Origin: Bacillota bacterium
GTDB lineage: Bacteria; Bacillota; Clostridia; Lachnospirales; Lachnospiraceae
DNA: 36,144 bases
NCBI GenBank assembly: GCA_023411215.1
Contig: JAEYOY010000078.1
Span: 1 to 36,144, forward strand
Reading direction: 5' to 3'
The notes below the pieces were generated by a model. That model did no database searches. It worked only from the letters and a program-made list of their open reading frames with translations, and was not told where the DNA came from. Below are positions 1-6,681 of the stretch, piece after piece. The stretch's first letter is position 1, and each line of letters begins with the position of its first letter. The position numbers and the translations under genes are program-made.

Positions 1-119
1 TCCTTATAATGGTTAAACTATTAATAAACACATAATTCGACAAGTAAAATACATATCTCATTCTTGCCATAAGCAGTGGTATCACCTAAGATACTTCATC
101 TTTGGACACAGAAATTTTT

Positions 120-174
120 ACGCCCTCTTAATAAAAGCTTTTTTATTGGAAAACAATATCCAATATATGGGCGT
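120..174. repeat. imperfect inverted repeat downstream of the first GNAT gene
   Basis: The arms ACGCCC (120-125) and GGGCGT (169-174) enclose a second pair, ATTGG and CCAAT. The structure lies beyond the 3' end of the minus-strand GNAT gene. Neither side carries a good T-run, so terminator function is only possible. Nothing else is recognisable in bases 1-243. Confidence 0.3.
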
Positions 175-243
175 TTAATCATCAGCCTCCACGAAAAATA
201 TTATACATCGGAATCGCAACAATTATATAAAGTCGTGATATAT

Positions 244-687
244 TTATTTTACTTGTTTCATCTCAATCTCAAAAAGTGTATCTGAAAGCTTATGGCGTAC
301 TCCTGTTTTCTGAAATCCATATTTAGAATATAATGAATAAGCGATATAATTATTATCTAATATCCAAAGAGTTGGTGTCCCTTTACACTGTTGAATGGCA
401 TATTTTAATAGTTGCGTGCCATAGCCTTTGCGTTGTTCGCCTGGAAGAATATAAAGATTTTCTATCAGATTGTCATGTACAGACACTATACCGACAGGTA
501 TATCTTCAATCAGCATATAGACACTCTTACCCAGTCTGATTTCATTCAACAAGTACATTTTCTGATGTTGAGTTGTATGTTGCTCAATGAAATCTTTCCG
601 GCAGATATTCTCATGAGATTTTTTCCATGATATAGAATGTATTTCTGCTGCTATTAAAATATTATCCTCGTTCACATTGATAATCAT
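244..687 (-). CDS. GNAT family N-acetyltransferase
   Basis: This 147-residue protein has the layout of a single GNAT domain, which transfers an acetyl group from acetyl-CoA to an amine. The acetyl-CoA pyrophosphate loop is visible as RKGYG (residues 86-90) followed by TQLLKYA. The C-terminal part, IAYSLYSKYGFQKTG, is the usual motif B region, where a tyrosine and the YxxxGF turn close the fold. The start at 687 is preceded by a GAGG ribosome binding site about 6 bases upstream. The length is normal for the family. The substrate cannot be read from sequence; GNATs of this type act on antibiotics, polyamines, amino acids or protein N-termini. The next gene upstream on the same strand (end at 723) is separated by a short AT-rich gap, so co-transcription with it is possible. 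Confidence 0.85.
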   Translation of the reverse strand: MIINVNEDNILIAAEIHSISWKKSHENICRKDFIEQHTTQHQKMYLLNEIRLGKSVYMLIEDIPVGIVSVHDNLIENLYILPGEQRKGYGTQLLKYAIQQCKGTPTLWILDNNYIAYSLYSKYGFQKTGVRHKLSDTLFEIEMKQVK

Positions 688-722
688 AGGTACCTCACAA
701 TATCTAAATATAGCGAATTAAA

Positions 723-1340
723 TCATCCCATAATATATGCTTCTAAATATTTTTTGCTTGCTATTATCCATGAGTGTGGATGTAATATCATATCATTATC
801 TATGATATAATTTATATAGGAAAGACAGGCTTTTTCTAAGGAATAAGTTAGATTTTCACTTACTACGTCATAAAATGGAGGTATCCCTTCTTTGTCCCAT
901 GAAAGTTTATCTGCAATAAAAAGAGCCATATCATACTTAGAAGGATTGGATTTTAATGTTGAATGACATTCAATAGCTGACAATATGGTTTCATCATCTA
1001 TGTTAAAAATATTTTTTGCTATTATCTTTGAAATTCTTTGATGTAATATAAATGGATATTTCCTTTCAGATTCATCAACAAACAAATTATTTTCAAGCAT
1101 ATAATTTAACATATCATTAGGATGTATTACTGCACTTATATCATGTAGGTAGCCACTTTTAATACATAATTCTATATCTAAATCATATTTTTGTGCTATT
1201 TCTTTATTAGTATTTGCAACATTTATAACATGCTCTAAAGTTTTTTGTTTATTATTTTGTAAAAGAAAATTATTCACATCCACCTCTATAGTTCCAATTA
1301 TCTCGGTTATATTAATATAATGATAATTACTTATGTTCAT
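723..1340 (-). CDS. YqeK-like HD-domain hydrolase
   Basis: A 205-residue HD superfamily protein, probably a metal-dependent phosphohydrolase. The metal ligands can be followed in order: H37 (in LEHVINVA), H66-D67 (in YLHDIS), H100 (in ILHQ), H126 (in ECHST) and D144 (in IADKLSW). This set and spacing match the YqeK family, whose studied members cleave diadenosine tetraphosphate symmetrically to two ADP. Residues 1-30 and the C-terminal 40 residues are less conserved. The start at 1340 is supported by GAGGTGAG a few bases upstream. In many Firmicutes yqeK sits next to nadD and rsfS; here it stands alone among unrelated small genes, so a paralogue with another nucleotide substrate is possible. 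Confidence 0.75.
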   Translation of the reverse strand: MNISNYHYINITEIIGTIEVDVNNFLLQNNKQKTLEHVINVANTNKEIAQKYDLDIELCIKSGYLHDISAVIHPNDMLNYMLENNLFVDESERKYPFILHQRISKIIAKNIFNIDDETILSAIECHSTLKSNPSKYDMALFIADKLSWDKEGIPPFYDVVSENLTYSLEKACLSYINYIIDNDMILHPHSWIIASKKYLEAYIMG

Positions 1341-1411
1341 TACTCACCTCAATCTATTCTATAATTCGTAGCTTGTAACCATGTGACGCTGTTGATTAAA
1401 GATCGTTATGA

Positions 1412-1825
1412 TTATTTAATAGATATAGTTTCTGATTTACCTTCTATTAACAAATCAGCATTAATTGCATAAAAAATCAATACACAATACTTATGACTAC
1501 CACTGGCTTCTAATCTTTTAATATAATTATGAGGTAAGAGTTCTCTCTTTTTATCCTCAGCTTCTAGTATTTCAATATTTCCTCTTAAAGAGACCATATC
1601 ATCTTCTGTGTGAACTTCTACACAGCATTTATTACTTATATTTAGTAACCTAACTTTATTTGAACTCTTCTTAGTTATAAAAATAATTCTATTTAAATCT
1701 TCTGATAATACTTTTTCCATTGCATAAATTTTTGGATACCCATCTTCATCAATGACTGATAATGAAAGAGTATTGCTTTCTTTCAATAAATTTATCGCAT
1801 TTTCTAAAATGTTTTTTTTCATCAT
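1412..1825 (-). CDS. pyridoxamine 5'-phosphate oxidase-like split-barrel flavoprotein
   Basis: A 137-residue protein of the PNPOx-like / general stress protein 26 group, small split-barrel proteins that usually bind FMN, F420 or haem. Visible hallmarks are the N-terminal helix followed by TLSLSVIDEDGYPKIYAM, where one strand carries the 'DGYP' turn, then FITKKSSNKVRLL, the typical cofactor-phosphate-contacting strand-helix, and a strand with VSLRGNIEIL. The reading frame extends upstream to 1864, but the ATG at 1825 has GGGGAAAA placed about 6 bases before it and gives the usual N-terminus, so it is chosen here. These proteins commonly act as reductases or oxidative-stress factors; no substrate can be assigned. 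The gene stands between YqeK-like and GNAT genes, without obvious operon linkage. Confidence 0.7.
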   Translation of the reverse strand: MMKKNILENAINLLKESNTLSLSVIDEDGYPKIYAMEKVLSEDLNRIIFITKKSSNKVRLLNISNKCCVEVHTEDDMVSLRGNIEILEAEDKKRELLPHNYIKRLEASGSHKYCVLIFYAINADLLIEGKSETISIK

Positions 1826-1933
1826 ACTTATTTTCCCCATTAAATTTTTATAAGGTCTCAACAAATTACTATTTATTAGGTATTAAACAAATAACTTTTA
1901 TGCCGCAATTTACAACGAGTGCGAATCAAATAC

Positions 1934-2245
1934 CTAATTGTTTTTAGAAAGATAAATTAGTTTTAACTCAGGAGTAACCAATTTCTCCATAAATCTATGA
2001 TAACCCTTAGACTCATAAAACTTAAGATTTTGAGTACTTTTCTCACTAGTGAATAGTTCATAGCGACATTCAGGATAGCATTGTTCTATGGCGAGCAGAA
2101 GCTGTGAGCCTATTCCATTACCTTGGTGCTTTGTGAGAGGCTGTATAGTAAAATTGTTATGTAACTTAGCTTCACTTTGATATGCCAGATATTGAAGGTC
2201 AAGGATTTCTTGAAGATCCTTGAGCTCAGCAGTGGTAATTAACAT
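1934..2245 (-). CDS. GNAT acetyltransferase with a central deletion, probably non-functional
   Basis: Only 103 residues, against about 150 for the family. Residues 1-37 form the normal N-terminal strand and helices (AELKDLQEILDLQYLAYQSE). The sequence then jumps from IQPLTK straight to HQGNGIGSQLL, the acetyl-CoA loop (QGNGIG, 41-46). It ends with a complete motif B (NLKFYESKGYHRF). The strands that normally lie between these parts (beta2 to beta4, some 45-50 residues including the pantetheine-contacting strand) are absent, yet the frame is open. An in-frame internal deletion is the simplest reading. A good AGGAGGG ribosome binding site precedes the ATG at 2245, so a protein may still be made. 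It is unlikely to fold as an active GNAT. Confidence 0.65.
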   Translation of the reverse strand: MLITTAELKDLQEILDLQYLAYQSEAKLHNNFTIQPLTKHQGNGIGSQLLLAIEQCYPECRYELFTSEKSTQNLKFYESKGYHRFMEKLVTPELKLIYLSKNN

Positions 2246-2412
2246 ATTCTACCCTCCTGGACTATAATTTGATCCTAGTTTCTTAAAGTGATTCTATCAT
2301 AACATTAGGAAATGTAAATAGAAACCTGAATTCGAAGCATGAGCAGGAAATGAAAGTAAATTATTATGCATAAACAGGGACATCCATTAGTATGATATAG
2401 AAAGCGTAGTGA

Positions 2413-2482
2413 GTATACTTCAAGCTCGCTTGAAAGTATACGATCGGAGCAAAAGATCATGAACACGCCTTACGTTCATGAT
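2413..2482. repeat. two consecutive hairpins upstream of the SOD gene
   Basis: The first hairpin pairs GTATACTTCAAGC (2413-2425) with GCTTGAAAGTATAC (2428-2441), with one bulged base. The second pairs ATCATGAAC (2456-2464) with GTTCATGAT (2474-2482). No T-run follows either. They lie in the 340-bp spacer between the divergent GNAT and SOD genes and look like a REP-type intergenic element rather than terminators. Confidence 0.55.
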
Positions 2483-2505
2483 ATCTCTATTATTCATTAG
2501 ATATG

Positions 2506-2535
2506 TTGGGTCGTACAAACTAGAAAAATTATATT
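2506..2535 (+). promoter_or_regulatory. candidate SOD promoter
   Basis: TTGGGT (2506-2511) and TATATT (2530-2535) are 18 bp apart. They lie about 55 bp before the SOD start codon and just downstream of the two hairpins. The -35 matches only partly. Confidence 0.4.
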
Positions 2536-2589
2536 AACCTTGAAAATCAAAGCTGTGGTATAGCATATACGCAGAGAATGGAGGAAGCT

Positions 2590-3171
2590 ATGATCGAGAA
2601 GGTGCAATTTCGTTATACAGAGGATATCACGGTTGTTAATCGGGACCAATTTGATGCACATATGAGGCTTTATGAGGGATATGTAACTAACATCAACAAG
2701 ATCGATGAGATATTGACCAGTGGGGATGCTATGCGAGATCAAGCCAATACAACCTTTAGCTGGTATCGAGAGTTAAAGCGTGGAGAGACCTATGCACTTG
2801 ACGGTGTAATACTGCATGAGTTATATTTTGAGAATATTGGCGGTAATTCGGGGGTGCCTGATAGAGCAACAGCTGGTATTTTGAAACAGAGCTTCGGAAG
2901 TATTGAGAAGTGGCAGGAGGACTTTATTGCAACAGCGAAAGCGAGCCGTGGGTGGGCCATTCTATGTCTGGATCAGCGAAGCATGCGATTTCGTAATAAC
3001 AGTCTGGATGCACATGATGTGGGTAATATCACTTACTCTGCTCCGGTTCTGGTGCTGGATATGTACGAGCATGCATATTTCCTTCAGTATGCGGATAAGA
3101 AGGTAGATTATATCAATGCCTTTATGAAAAATATAAATTGGGCTGTAGTAGGTGAGAGAATGAATGTGTAA
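2590..3171 (+). CDS. Fe/Mn superoxide dismutase family protein
   Basis: A 193-residue protein of the Fe/Mn superoxide dismutase family, which converts superoxide to oxygen and hydrogen peroxide. All four expected metal ligands can be placed: H24 (in DAHMRLYEGYV), H76 (in ILHELYFENIGG), and D157 and H161 (in DMYEHAY). The usual N-terminal HHxKHHxxYV segment is replaced by HMRLYEGYV, one residue shorter, and the DVWEHAY motif reads DMYEHAY. This places it in the divergent subgroup found in anaerobic Firmicutes, so catalytic SOD activity is likely but not certain. The frame opens at 2578, but GGAGG at 2580-2584 lies inside that extension and correctly spaces the ATG at 2590, which is chosen. It is a single gene closed by its own terminator. 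Confidence 0.85.
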   Translation: MIEKVQFRYTEDITVVNRDQFDAHMRLYEGYVTNINKIDEILTSGDAMRDQANTTFSWYRELKRGETYALDGVILHELYFENIGGNSGVPDRATAGILKQSFGSIEKWQEDFIATAKASRGWAILCLDQRSMRFRNNSLDAHDVGNITYSAPVLVLDMYEHAYFLQYADKKVDYINAFMKNINWAVVGERMNV

Positions 3172-3205
3172 GCAAGGATTATACATAAAGAAGAGTTAGT
3201 TATAT

Positions 3206-3278
3206 TCGTTCTTGGTGACAAGCTGCTTTGCAATTGATTGTTAAATTGCGAGTCTGATGTCCTAAGAACGATTTTTTT
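3206..3278 (+). terminator. branched hairpin terminator after SOD
   Basis: The outer arms TCGTTCTTGG (3206-3215) and CCTAAGAACGA (3261-3271) are followed by seven T (3272-3278). An inner stem, GCAATT (3230-3235) with AATTGC (3244-3249), makes it branched. It lies 35 bp after the SOD stop codon. Confidence 0.8.
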
Positions 3279-3396
3279 GTTGCAATAATATCATTACATA
3301 AGCTATCCTGTTATATAGAATGAGATAAAGATGGTAATGCTGAGATAGAGGAATATATCAGCTTGCAAGAAAAATCATACTTTGAGGTGGCTAGCT

Positions 3397-4275
3397 ATGA
3401 AACTGGCATTATTGGGTGACATCCATAGCAATTATAGAGCATTGGAGCAATGTTTGGCTTATTGTGAACAGGAGAGTGTTGATGGCTATGTGTTCCTGGG
3501 CGACTTCATCAGTGATTGTCCTTATCCAGGAAGGACTCTAGAGATGATTAGGAAGATACTTGAAAAGCATCCTTCTTGGATTATCCGCGGGAATCGGGAG
3601 GGGTATCAGATAAATCATCAAGAGAAACCAGATGATCATTGGGAGTACAACTCCAACACAGGCTCTCTACTATACACCTATGAAAATCTGACTCCGGAGG
3701 ATCTCAAGCAATTTCGGAAATGGGAAATCTGTCAGGTGATATCAATCGAGGGTTATCCCGATTTTACGATCTGTCATGGATCTCCATGCTCAGATCGTGA
3801 GCTTTTACATATCGGAAGTGAGCTTGCAAAAGAGCGGCTGATTGAGACGGAAACCCAGCTATTAATTTGTGCGCATACTCATATTCAGGGTAGGTATGAC
3901 TACAGTGGAAAGACCCTGATTAATCCCGGTTCTGTTGGTATTCCGGTAGGAGTAGCAGGACAAGCCCAATTTGCAATATTACACGGTGAGGATCAGTGTT
4001 GGAGACCGGAATTTCTATCATTAGAATATAATATTGAGCTCTTTTTGAAAGAATTCAATGAAAGTGACTTGCCAAAGAAGTCCAAGACCTTTGCAAAGTT
4101 GATTCAATATGAATTAATAACCGGAGAGAATATCATAATCGATGTTATTCTTCTGGCAGAGGAACAAACGAAGGAAGCCTTAGGCTATATACCTTACGGT
4201 AGTCTCCCCGATGAGTTCTGGGAAAGTGCCTATCAACAGGTGGTATCCACAAAGCCTGCCGTTTGGGTTACATAA
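3397..4275 (+). CDS. calcineurin-like metallophosphoesterase
   Basis: A 292-residue cytoplasmic metallophosphoesterase of the YfcE/MJ0936-like group. The di-metal site motifs are in order: GDIHSN near the N-terminus, GDFISD, GNRE, a histidine in ICHGSP, and HTHIQG. The segment TLINPGSVGIPVG after the last motif is characteristic of this phosphodiesterase group. Roughly 90 C-terminal residues beyond the catalytic domain are unassigned. The frame can be opened from a TTG at 3382, but GAGGTGG at 3384-3390 is a ribosome binding site for the ATG at 3397, which also begins the domain directly (MKLALLGDIHSN). The substrate is unknown; relatives cleave bis-p-nitrophenyl phosphate and cyclic nucleotides in vitro. 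It converges with pyrI, and a long hairpin lies between them. Confidence 0.85.
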   Translation: MKLALLGDIHSNYRALEQCLAYCEQESVDGYVFLGDFISDCPYPGRTLEMIRKILEKHPSWIIRGNREGYQINHQEKPDDHWEYNSNTGSLLYTYENLTPEDLKQFRKWEICQVISIEGYPDFTICHGSPCSDRELLHIGSELAKERLIETETQLLICAHTHIQGRYDYSGKTLINPGSVGIPVGVAGQAQFAILHGEDQCWRPEFLSLEYNIELFLKEFNESDLPKKSKTFAKLIQYELITGENIIIDVILLAEEQTKEALGYIPYGSLPDEFWESAYQQVVSTKPAVWVT

Positions 4276-4276
4276 A

Positions 4277-4360
4277 TTGACGGACATCTCACGATTATGT
4301 ATGCCACTCGCAAATATGAAAATCGGAGGAGTCTTACATAATCAATGTGCTGTCCGTCAA
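4277..4360. terminator. 84-nt nested hairpin between convergent genes
   Basis: The outer arms TTGACGGACA (4277-4286) and TGTCCGTCAA (4351-4360) are perfect. An inner pair, GATTATGTA (4293-4301) with TACATAATC (4335-4343), is also perfect, and a third pair, ACTC with GAGT, lies inside. It begins two bases after the phosphoesterase stop codon and lies between convergent genes. There is no strong T-run, so it may act as an mRNA 3'-end stabiliser rather than a classical terminator. Confidence 0.55.
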
Positions 4361-4442
4361 GTAACGTATTAAGGAAAGTATATTTCTAACATCTTCTTAG
4401 TCTCAATACATTTATTCGAAAATCTATTATCACGATTTATAC

Positions 4443-4871
4443 TTACCGGCGATCAAAGGCCTGTTCACAATAGATACAGCGATAAACTCCGTTCGTGCGG
4501 TCTGTCAGCTTGAAGGAGTGGATCAATCCCGGTTCGATGGAGGTTATGCATCTCGGGTTCTTACATTTTAGGATATTGGATACATGCTCCGGTAAAGTGG
4601 GATTCTTCTTTGCGGTGATCTTTCCGTCGTCGATTATGTTGATCGTAATACGATGATCCAATGCTCCAAGAATGTCTAAATCAAGATCATTAAGGGTGCC
4701 TTCAATTTTTATGATATCCTTCTTTCCCATCTTATTACTCTTTGCATTCTTGATAATGGCTACAGATACATCTTTATTCTCCAGACCTAGATAGGAGTAA
4801 ATCTTCATGGCACCGCCTGCTTGAATGTGATCGATCACTATTCCTTGATTAAGTACTCCGATATTTAGCAT
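4443..4871 (-). CDS. pyrI: aspartate carbamoyltransferase regulatory chain
   Basis: A 142-residue regulatory subunit of aspartate transcarbamoylase, which binds nucleotide effectors and, through a zinc domain, the PyrB catalytic chain. The N-terminal allosteric domain reads VIDHIQAGGAMKIYSYLGL. The C-terminal zinc ribbon has four cysteines, C103 and C108 (CKNPRC) and C132 and C135 (CIYC), in the standard PyrI spacing. Its ATG overlaps the end of pyrB by 7 bases, so the two are translationally coupled and give subunits for the same complex. The length is close to that of the enterobacterial protein. A separate PyrI suggests allosteric control of the first committed pyrimidine step by ATP and CTP or UTP, unlike the PyrR-controlled, PyrI-free enzyme of Bacillus. 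Confidence 0.95.
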   Translation of the reverse strand: MLNIGVLNQGIVIDHIQAGGAMKIYSYLGLENKDVSVAIIKNAKSNKMGKKDIIKIEGTLNDLDLDILGALDHRITINIIDDGKITAKKNPTLPEHVSNILKCKNPRCITSIEPGLIHSFKLTDRTNGVYRCIYCEQAFDRR

Positions 4872-5785
4872 TCTTCTACCTCCAATAATTTCATAATCAG
4901 AGCCATACGTACATATACGCCAAACTGAGCCTGCTTAAAGTATACTGCGCGAGGGTCGTCATCTACCTCGGTTGCAATTTCGTTCACACGGGGTAGGGGG
5001 TGAAGCACAAGCATGTCGGATTTACCGAGAGCCATCTTCTTAGAATCCAGGATATAGATATCCTTCAAGCGAATATAATCCTCTTCATTGAAAAAGCGTT
5101 CTCTCTGTACTCGTGTCATATACAGAATATCAAGTGTCGGCATGGAATCCTCTAGACTACGTACCTCCTCGAATTCGATGTTATTCGCCATTAATACTTC
5201 TTCCCGGATATAAGCTGGGATGCGAAGCTCTTCAGGTGAGATTAAAACAAACTTTATTCCTTCATACCTGGCCAATGCATTGATTAAAGAATGTACGGTA
5301 CGGCCGAACTTTAAATCACCACAAAAGCCAACAACTAAATTATTTAATCGTCCTTTGAGATTCTTAATCGTTAATAAATCAGTAAAGGTTTGAGTGGGAT
5401 GATTATGACCGCCGTCACCGGCATTGATAACTGGAATAGAAGAATAAGTAGATGCAACGAATGGGGCGCCTTCCTTAGGATGGCGGATAGCACAGATATC
5501 TGCGTAAGAGGAAATAACTCGAATGGTATCGGCAACACTCTCGCCTTTCGAAGCCGAACTGGAATCGGCAGATGAGAATCCTAAGACATTTCCTCCAAGA
5601 TTAAGCATAGCAGCTTCAAAACTTAGTCGGGTTCGTGTACTAGGTTCATAGAATAGTGTGGCCAGCTTCTTACCACGGCATACATCGGCGAAATTCTTTG
5701 GATGATCGATTATTCTCTCTGATAATTCAAGAAGCTCGCTAAGCTCAGAAACAGTAAGGTCAGTCGGACTGATAATATGTTTCAT
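4865..5785 (-). CDS. pyrB: aspartate carbamoyltransferase catalytic chain
   Basis: A 306-residue catalytic chain that joins carbamoyl phosphate and aspartate to N-carbamoylaspartate in de novo pyrimidine synthesis. The carbamoyl phosphate loop is STRTR (49-53, in FYEPSTRTRLSFEAAM). HPTQTFTDL and the aspartate-binding HPLPRVNEI are both present. The ORF extends four codons upstream to 5797, but GGAGGTG lies just before the ATG at 5785, so that start is used. pyrI follows with a 7-base overlap. No other pyr genes are next to it in this window, and the short leader of about 70 nt has no PyrR-type anti-anti-terminator that I can see. Confidence 0.96.
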   Translation of the reverse strand: MKHIISPTDLTVSELSELLELSERIIDHPKNFADVCRGKKLATLFYEPSTRTRLSFEAAMLNLGGNVLGFSSADSSSASKGESVADTIRVISSYADICAIRHPKEGAPFVASTYSSIPVINAGDGGHNHPTQTFTDLLTIKNLKGRLNNLVVGFCGDLKFGRTVHSLINALARYEGIKFVLISPEELRIPAYIREEVLMANNIEFEEVRSLEDSMPTLDILYMTRVQRERFFNEEDYIRLKDIYILDSKKMALGKSDMLVLHPLPRVNEIATEVDDDPRAVYFKQAQFGVYVRMALIMKLLEVEEC

Positions 5786-5860
5786 AGACACCTCCATATG
5801 TTAATTGGTTATTGGGAAAGGATAGATATATTTGGTTCGTTTTTTATCCCTTAACTAGAT

Positions 5861-5889
5861 ATAATAGTATAAAACCTCTGAAATAGCAA
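5861..5889 (-). promoter_or_regulatory. candidate pyrBI promoter
   Basis: On the minus strand TTGCTA (5889-5884) and TATTAT (5866-5861) are separated by 17 bp, giving a leader of about 70 nt before pyrB. Confidence 0.5.
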
Positions 5890-6034
5890 ATATTTTTTTG
5901 AATTATAATGTGGTAATTTTACCCATAGATTGACCGAATAATTGAAAATGTATCGAAGCAATGGGTGAATTGACAGATAATTACAACTTATTCGATATAT
6001 TATAAATTAATTGCAAAAAAATCAGATAATAGTA

Positions 6035-6063
6035 TTGACAAATAACATGTTGTGGGTTAAAAT
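6035..6063 (+). promoter_or_regulatory. strong promoter of the ncRNA candidate
   Basis: A perfect -35, TTGACA (6035-6040), a 17-bp spacer and TAAAAT (6058-6063). Transcription would start near 6070. It is the best consensus promoter in the region, and no convincing protein gene follows before the terminator. Confidence 0.7.
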
Positions 6064-6223
6064 GAATACATAAACAGAGAAGATAAAAAATTACAGCTTA
6101 GACAGCTAATTTGAATGAAAGGAATGAGTCCATTGAAGAATTAATTCAAAAGATTATCTTGGTAATAACCCTTAATAGTGGCGGGGGATTACAATAGATG
6201 TTATTAAATATTAAGGAAAGGAT

Positions 6224-6347
6224 GGTACAGACCACCGAAAAAGTTAGTGTAACACCTCAAACAAAATATGAAAGAAAGGACGGTACAGACCACCAAACAC
6301 GATAGTTGGAACACCTCAAACAGATTTTAGGTTGGTACAAGACCACC
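6224..6347 (+). repeat. three direct repeats inside the ncRNA candidate
   Basis: The box GGTACAGACCACC occurs at 6224-6236 and 6282-6294 and, with one extra A, at 6334-6347. The box AACACCTCAAACA occurs at 6251-6263 and 6310-6322. Each GGT-box is preceded by purines (GGAAAGGAT, GAAAGGAC, TTTAGGTT). The units between the boxes differ. Confidence 0.85.
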
Positions 6348-6430
6348 AAGGGCTTTGTGAAATAGTTCAAAGCAATTCTGAAGATGAGCTGGCATGTACC
6401 ACAAATATATGAATGATAATTTAATAACAT

Positions 6431-6468
6431 AGAGAGTATCTATTGAAAATCGTAGATACTCTCTTTTT
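6431..6468 (+). terminator. rho-independent terminator of the ncRNA candidate
   Basis: AGAGAGTATCTA (6431-6442) pairs perfectly with TAGATACTCTCT (6453-6464) around a 10-nt loop, followed by TTTTT. Confidence 0.9.
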
Positions 6469-6643
6469 GTTCGCGTTCTTTTATTTTAAGCGTACCGCTA
6501 AGTAGACCTTGTTCATTGTGGGAATGTTGCCTGGTCTTTGAATTGATTTAACTCATTATGGAATTCGACATAGTAATAAACGATAAGGTAATAAAAAGGA
6601 TGAAAAGCATTAAATTATTTAACACTTTTATCTCTTCCTGTGG

Positions 6644-6649
6644 TATAAT
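6644..6649 (+). promoter_or_regulatory. -10 box of the helicase gene
   Basis: A perfect TATAAT lies 33 bp before the helicase ATG; the -35 region (TTAACA, 6619-6624) is weak and over-spaced. It shows that the helicase can be transcribed independently of the upstream RNA. Confidence 0.45.
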
Positions 6650-6681
6650 TATTAGATACAATTTAGGAAAGGTGTGCGTAT

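Larger units (their letters stand above)
6070..6468 (+). ncRNA. candidate ~400-nt structured noncoding RNA with internal repeats
   Basis: The transcript is bounded by a consensus promoter (6035-6063) and a 12-bp-stem terminator (6431-6468), and contains no ORF above 35 codons. Visible structure, 5' to 3': a hairpin closed by GTAAT/ATTAC with an inner CCC/GGG (6162-6192); two near-identical units about 58 nt apart, each holding a GGTACAGACCACC box and an AACACCTCAAACA box; and a third partial unit (GGTACAAGACCACC, 6334-6347). The third box forms TGGTACA (6333-6339) pairing with TGTACCA (6395-6401) around a GCTTTG/CAAAGC hairpin. The repeats are spaced by 58 and 52 nt, so they are not in one reading frame. 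The helicase downstream has its own promoter at 6644, so this is unlikely to be only its leader. I do not recognise RNase P, tmRNA, 6S, SRP or a known riboswitch in it. The function is unknown; repeated single-stranded boxes would suit binding of a protein or sRNA. Confidence 0.6.

Noticed and set aside
76..630. Plus-strand ORFs opposite the first GNAT gene
   Set aside because: They are antisense to a recognisable GNAT and show no domain.
5798..5870. PyrR attenuator before pyrB
   Set aside because: The leader is too short and shows no terminator/antiterminator pair.
6224..6347. Repeats as a small CRISPR array
   Set aside because: Only three boxes of 13-14 bases, with a second repeated box inside the 'spacers' and unequal spacing; no cas genes.
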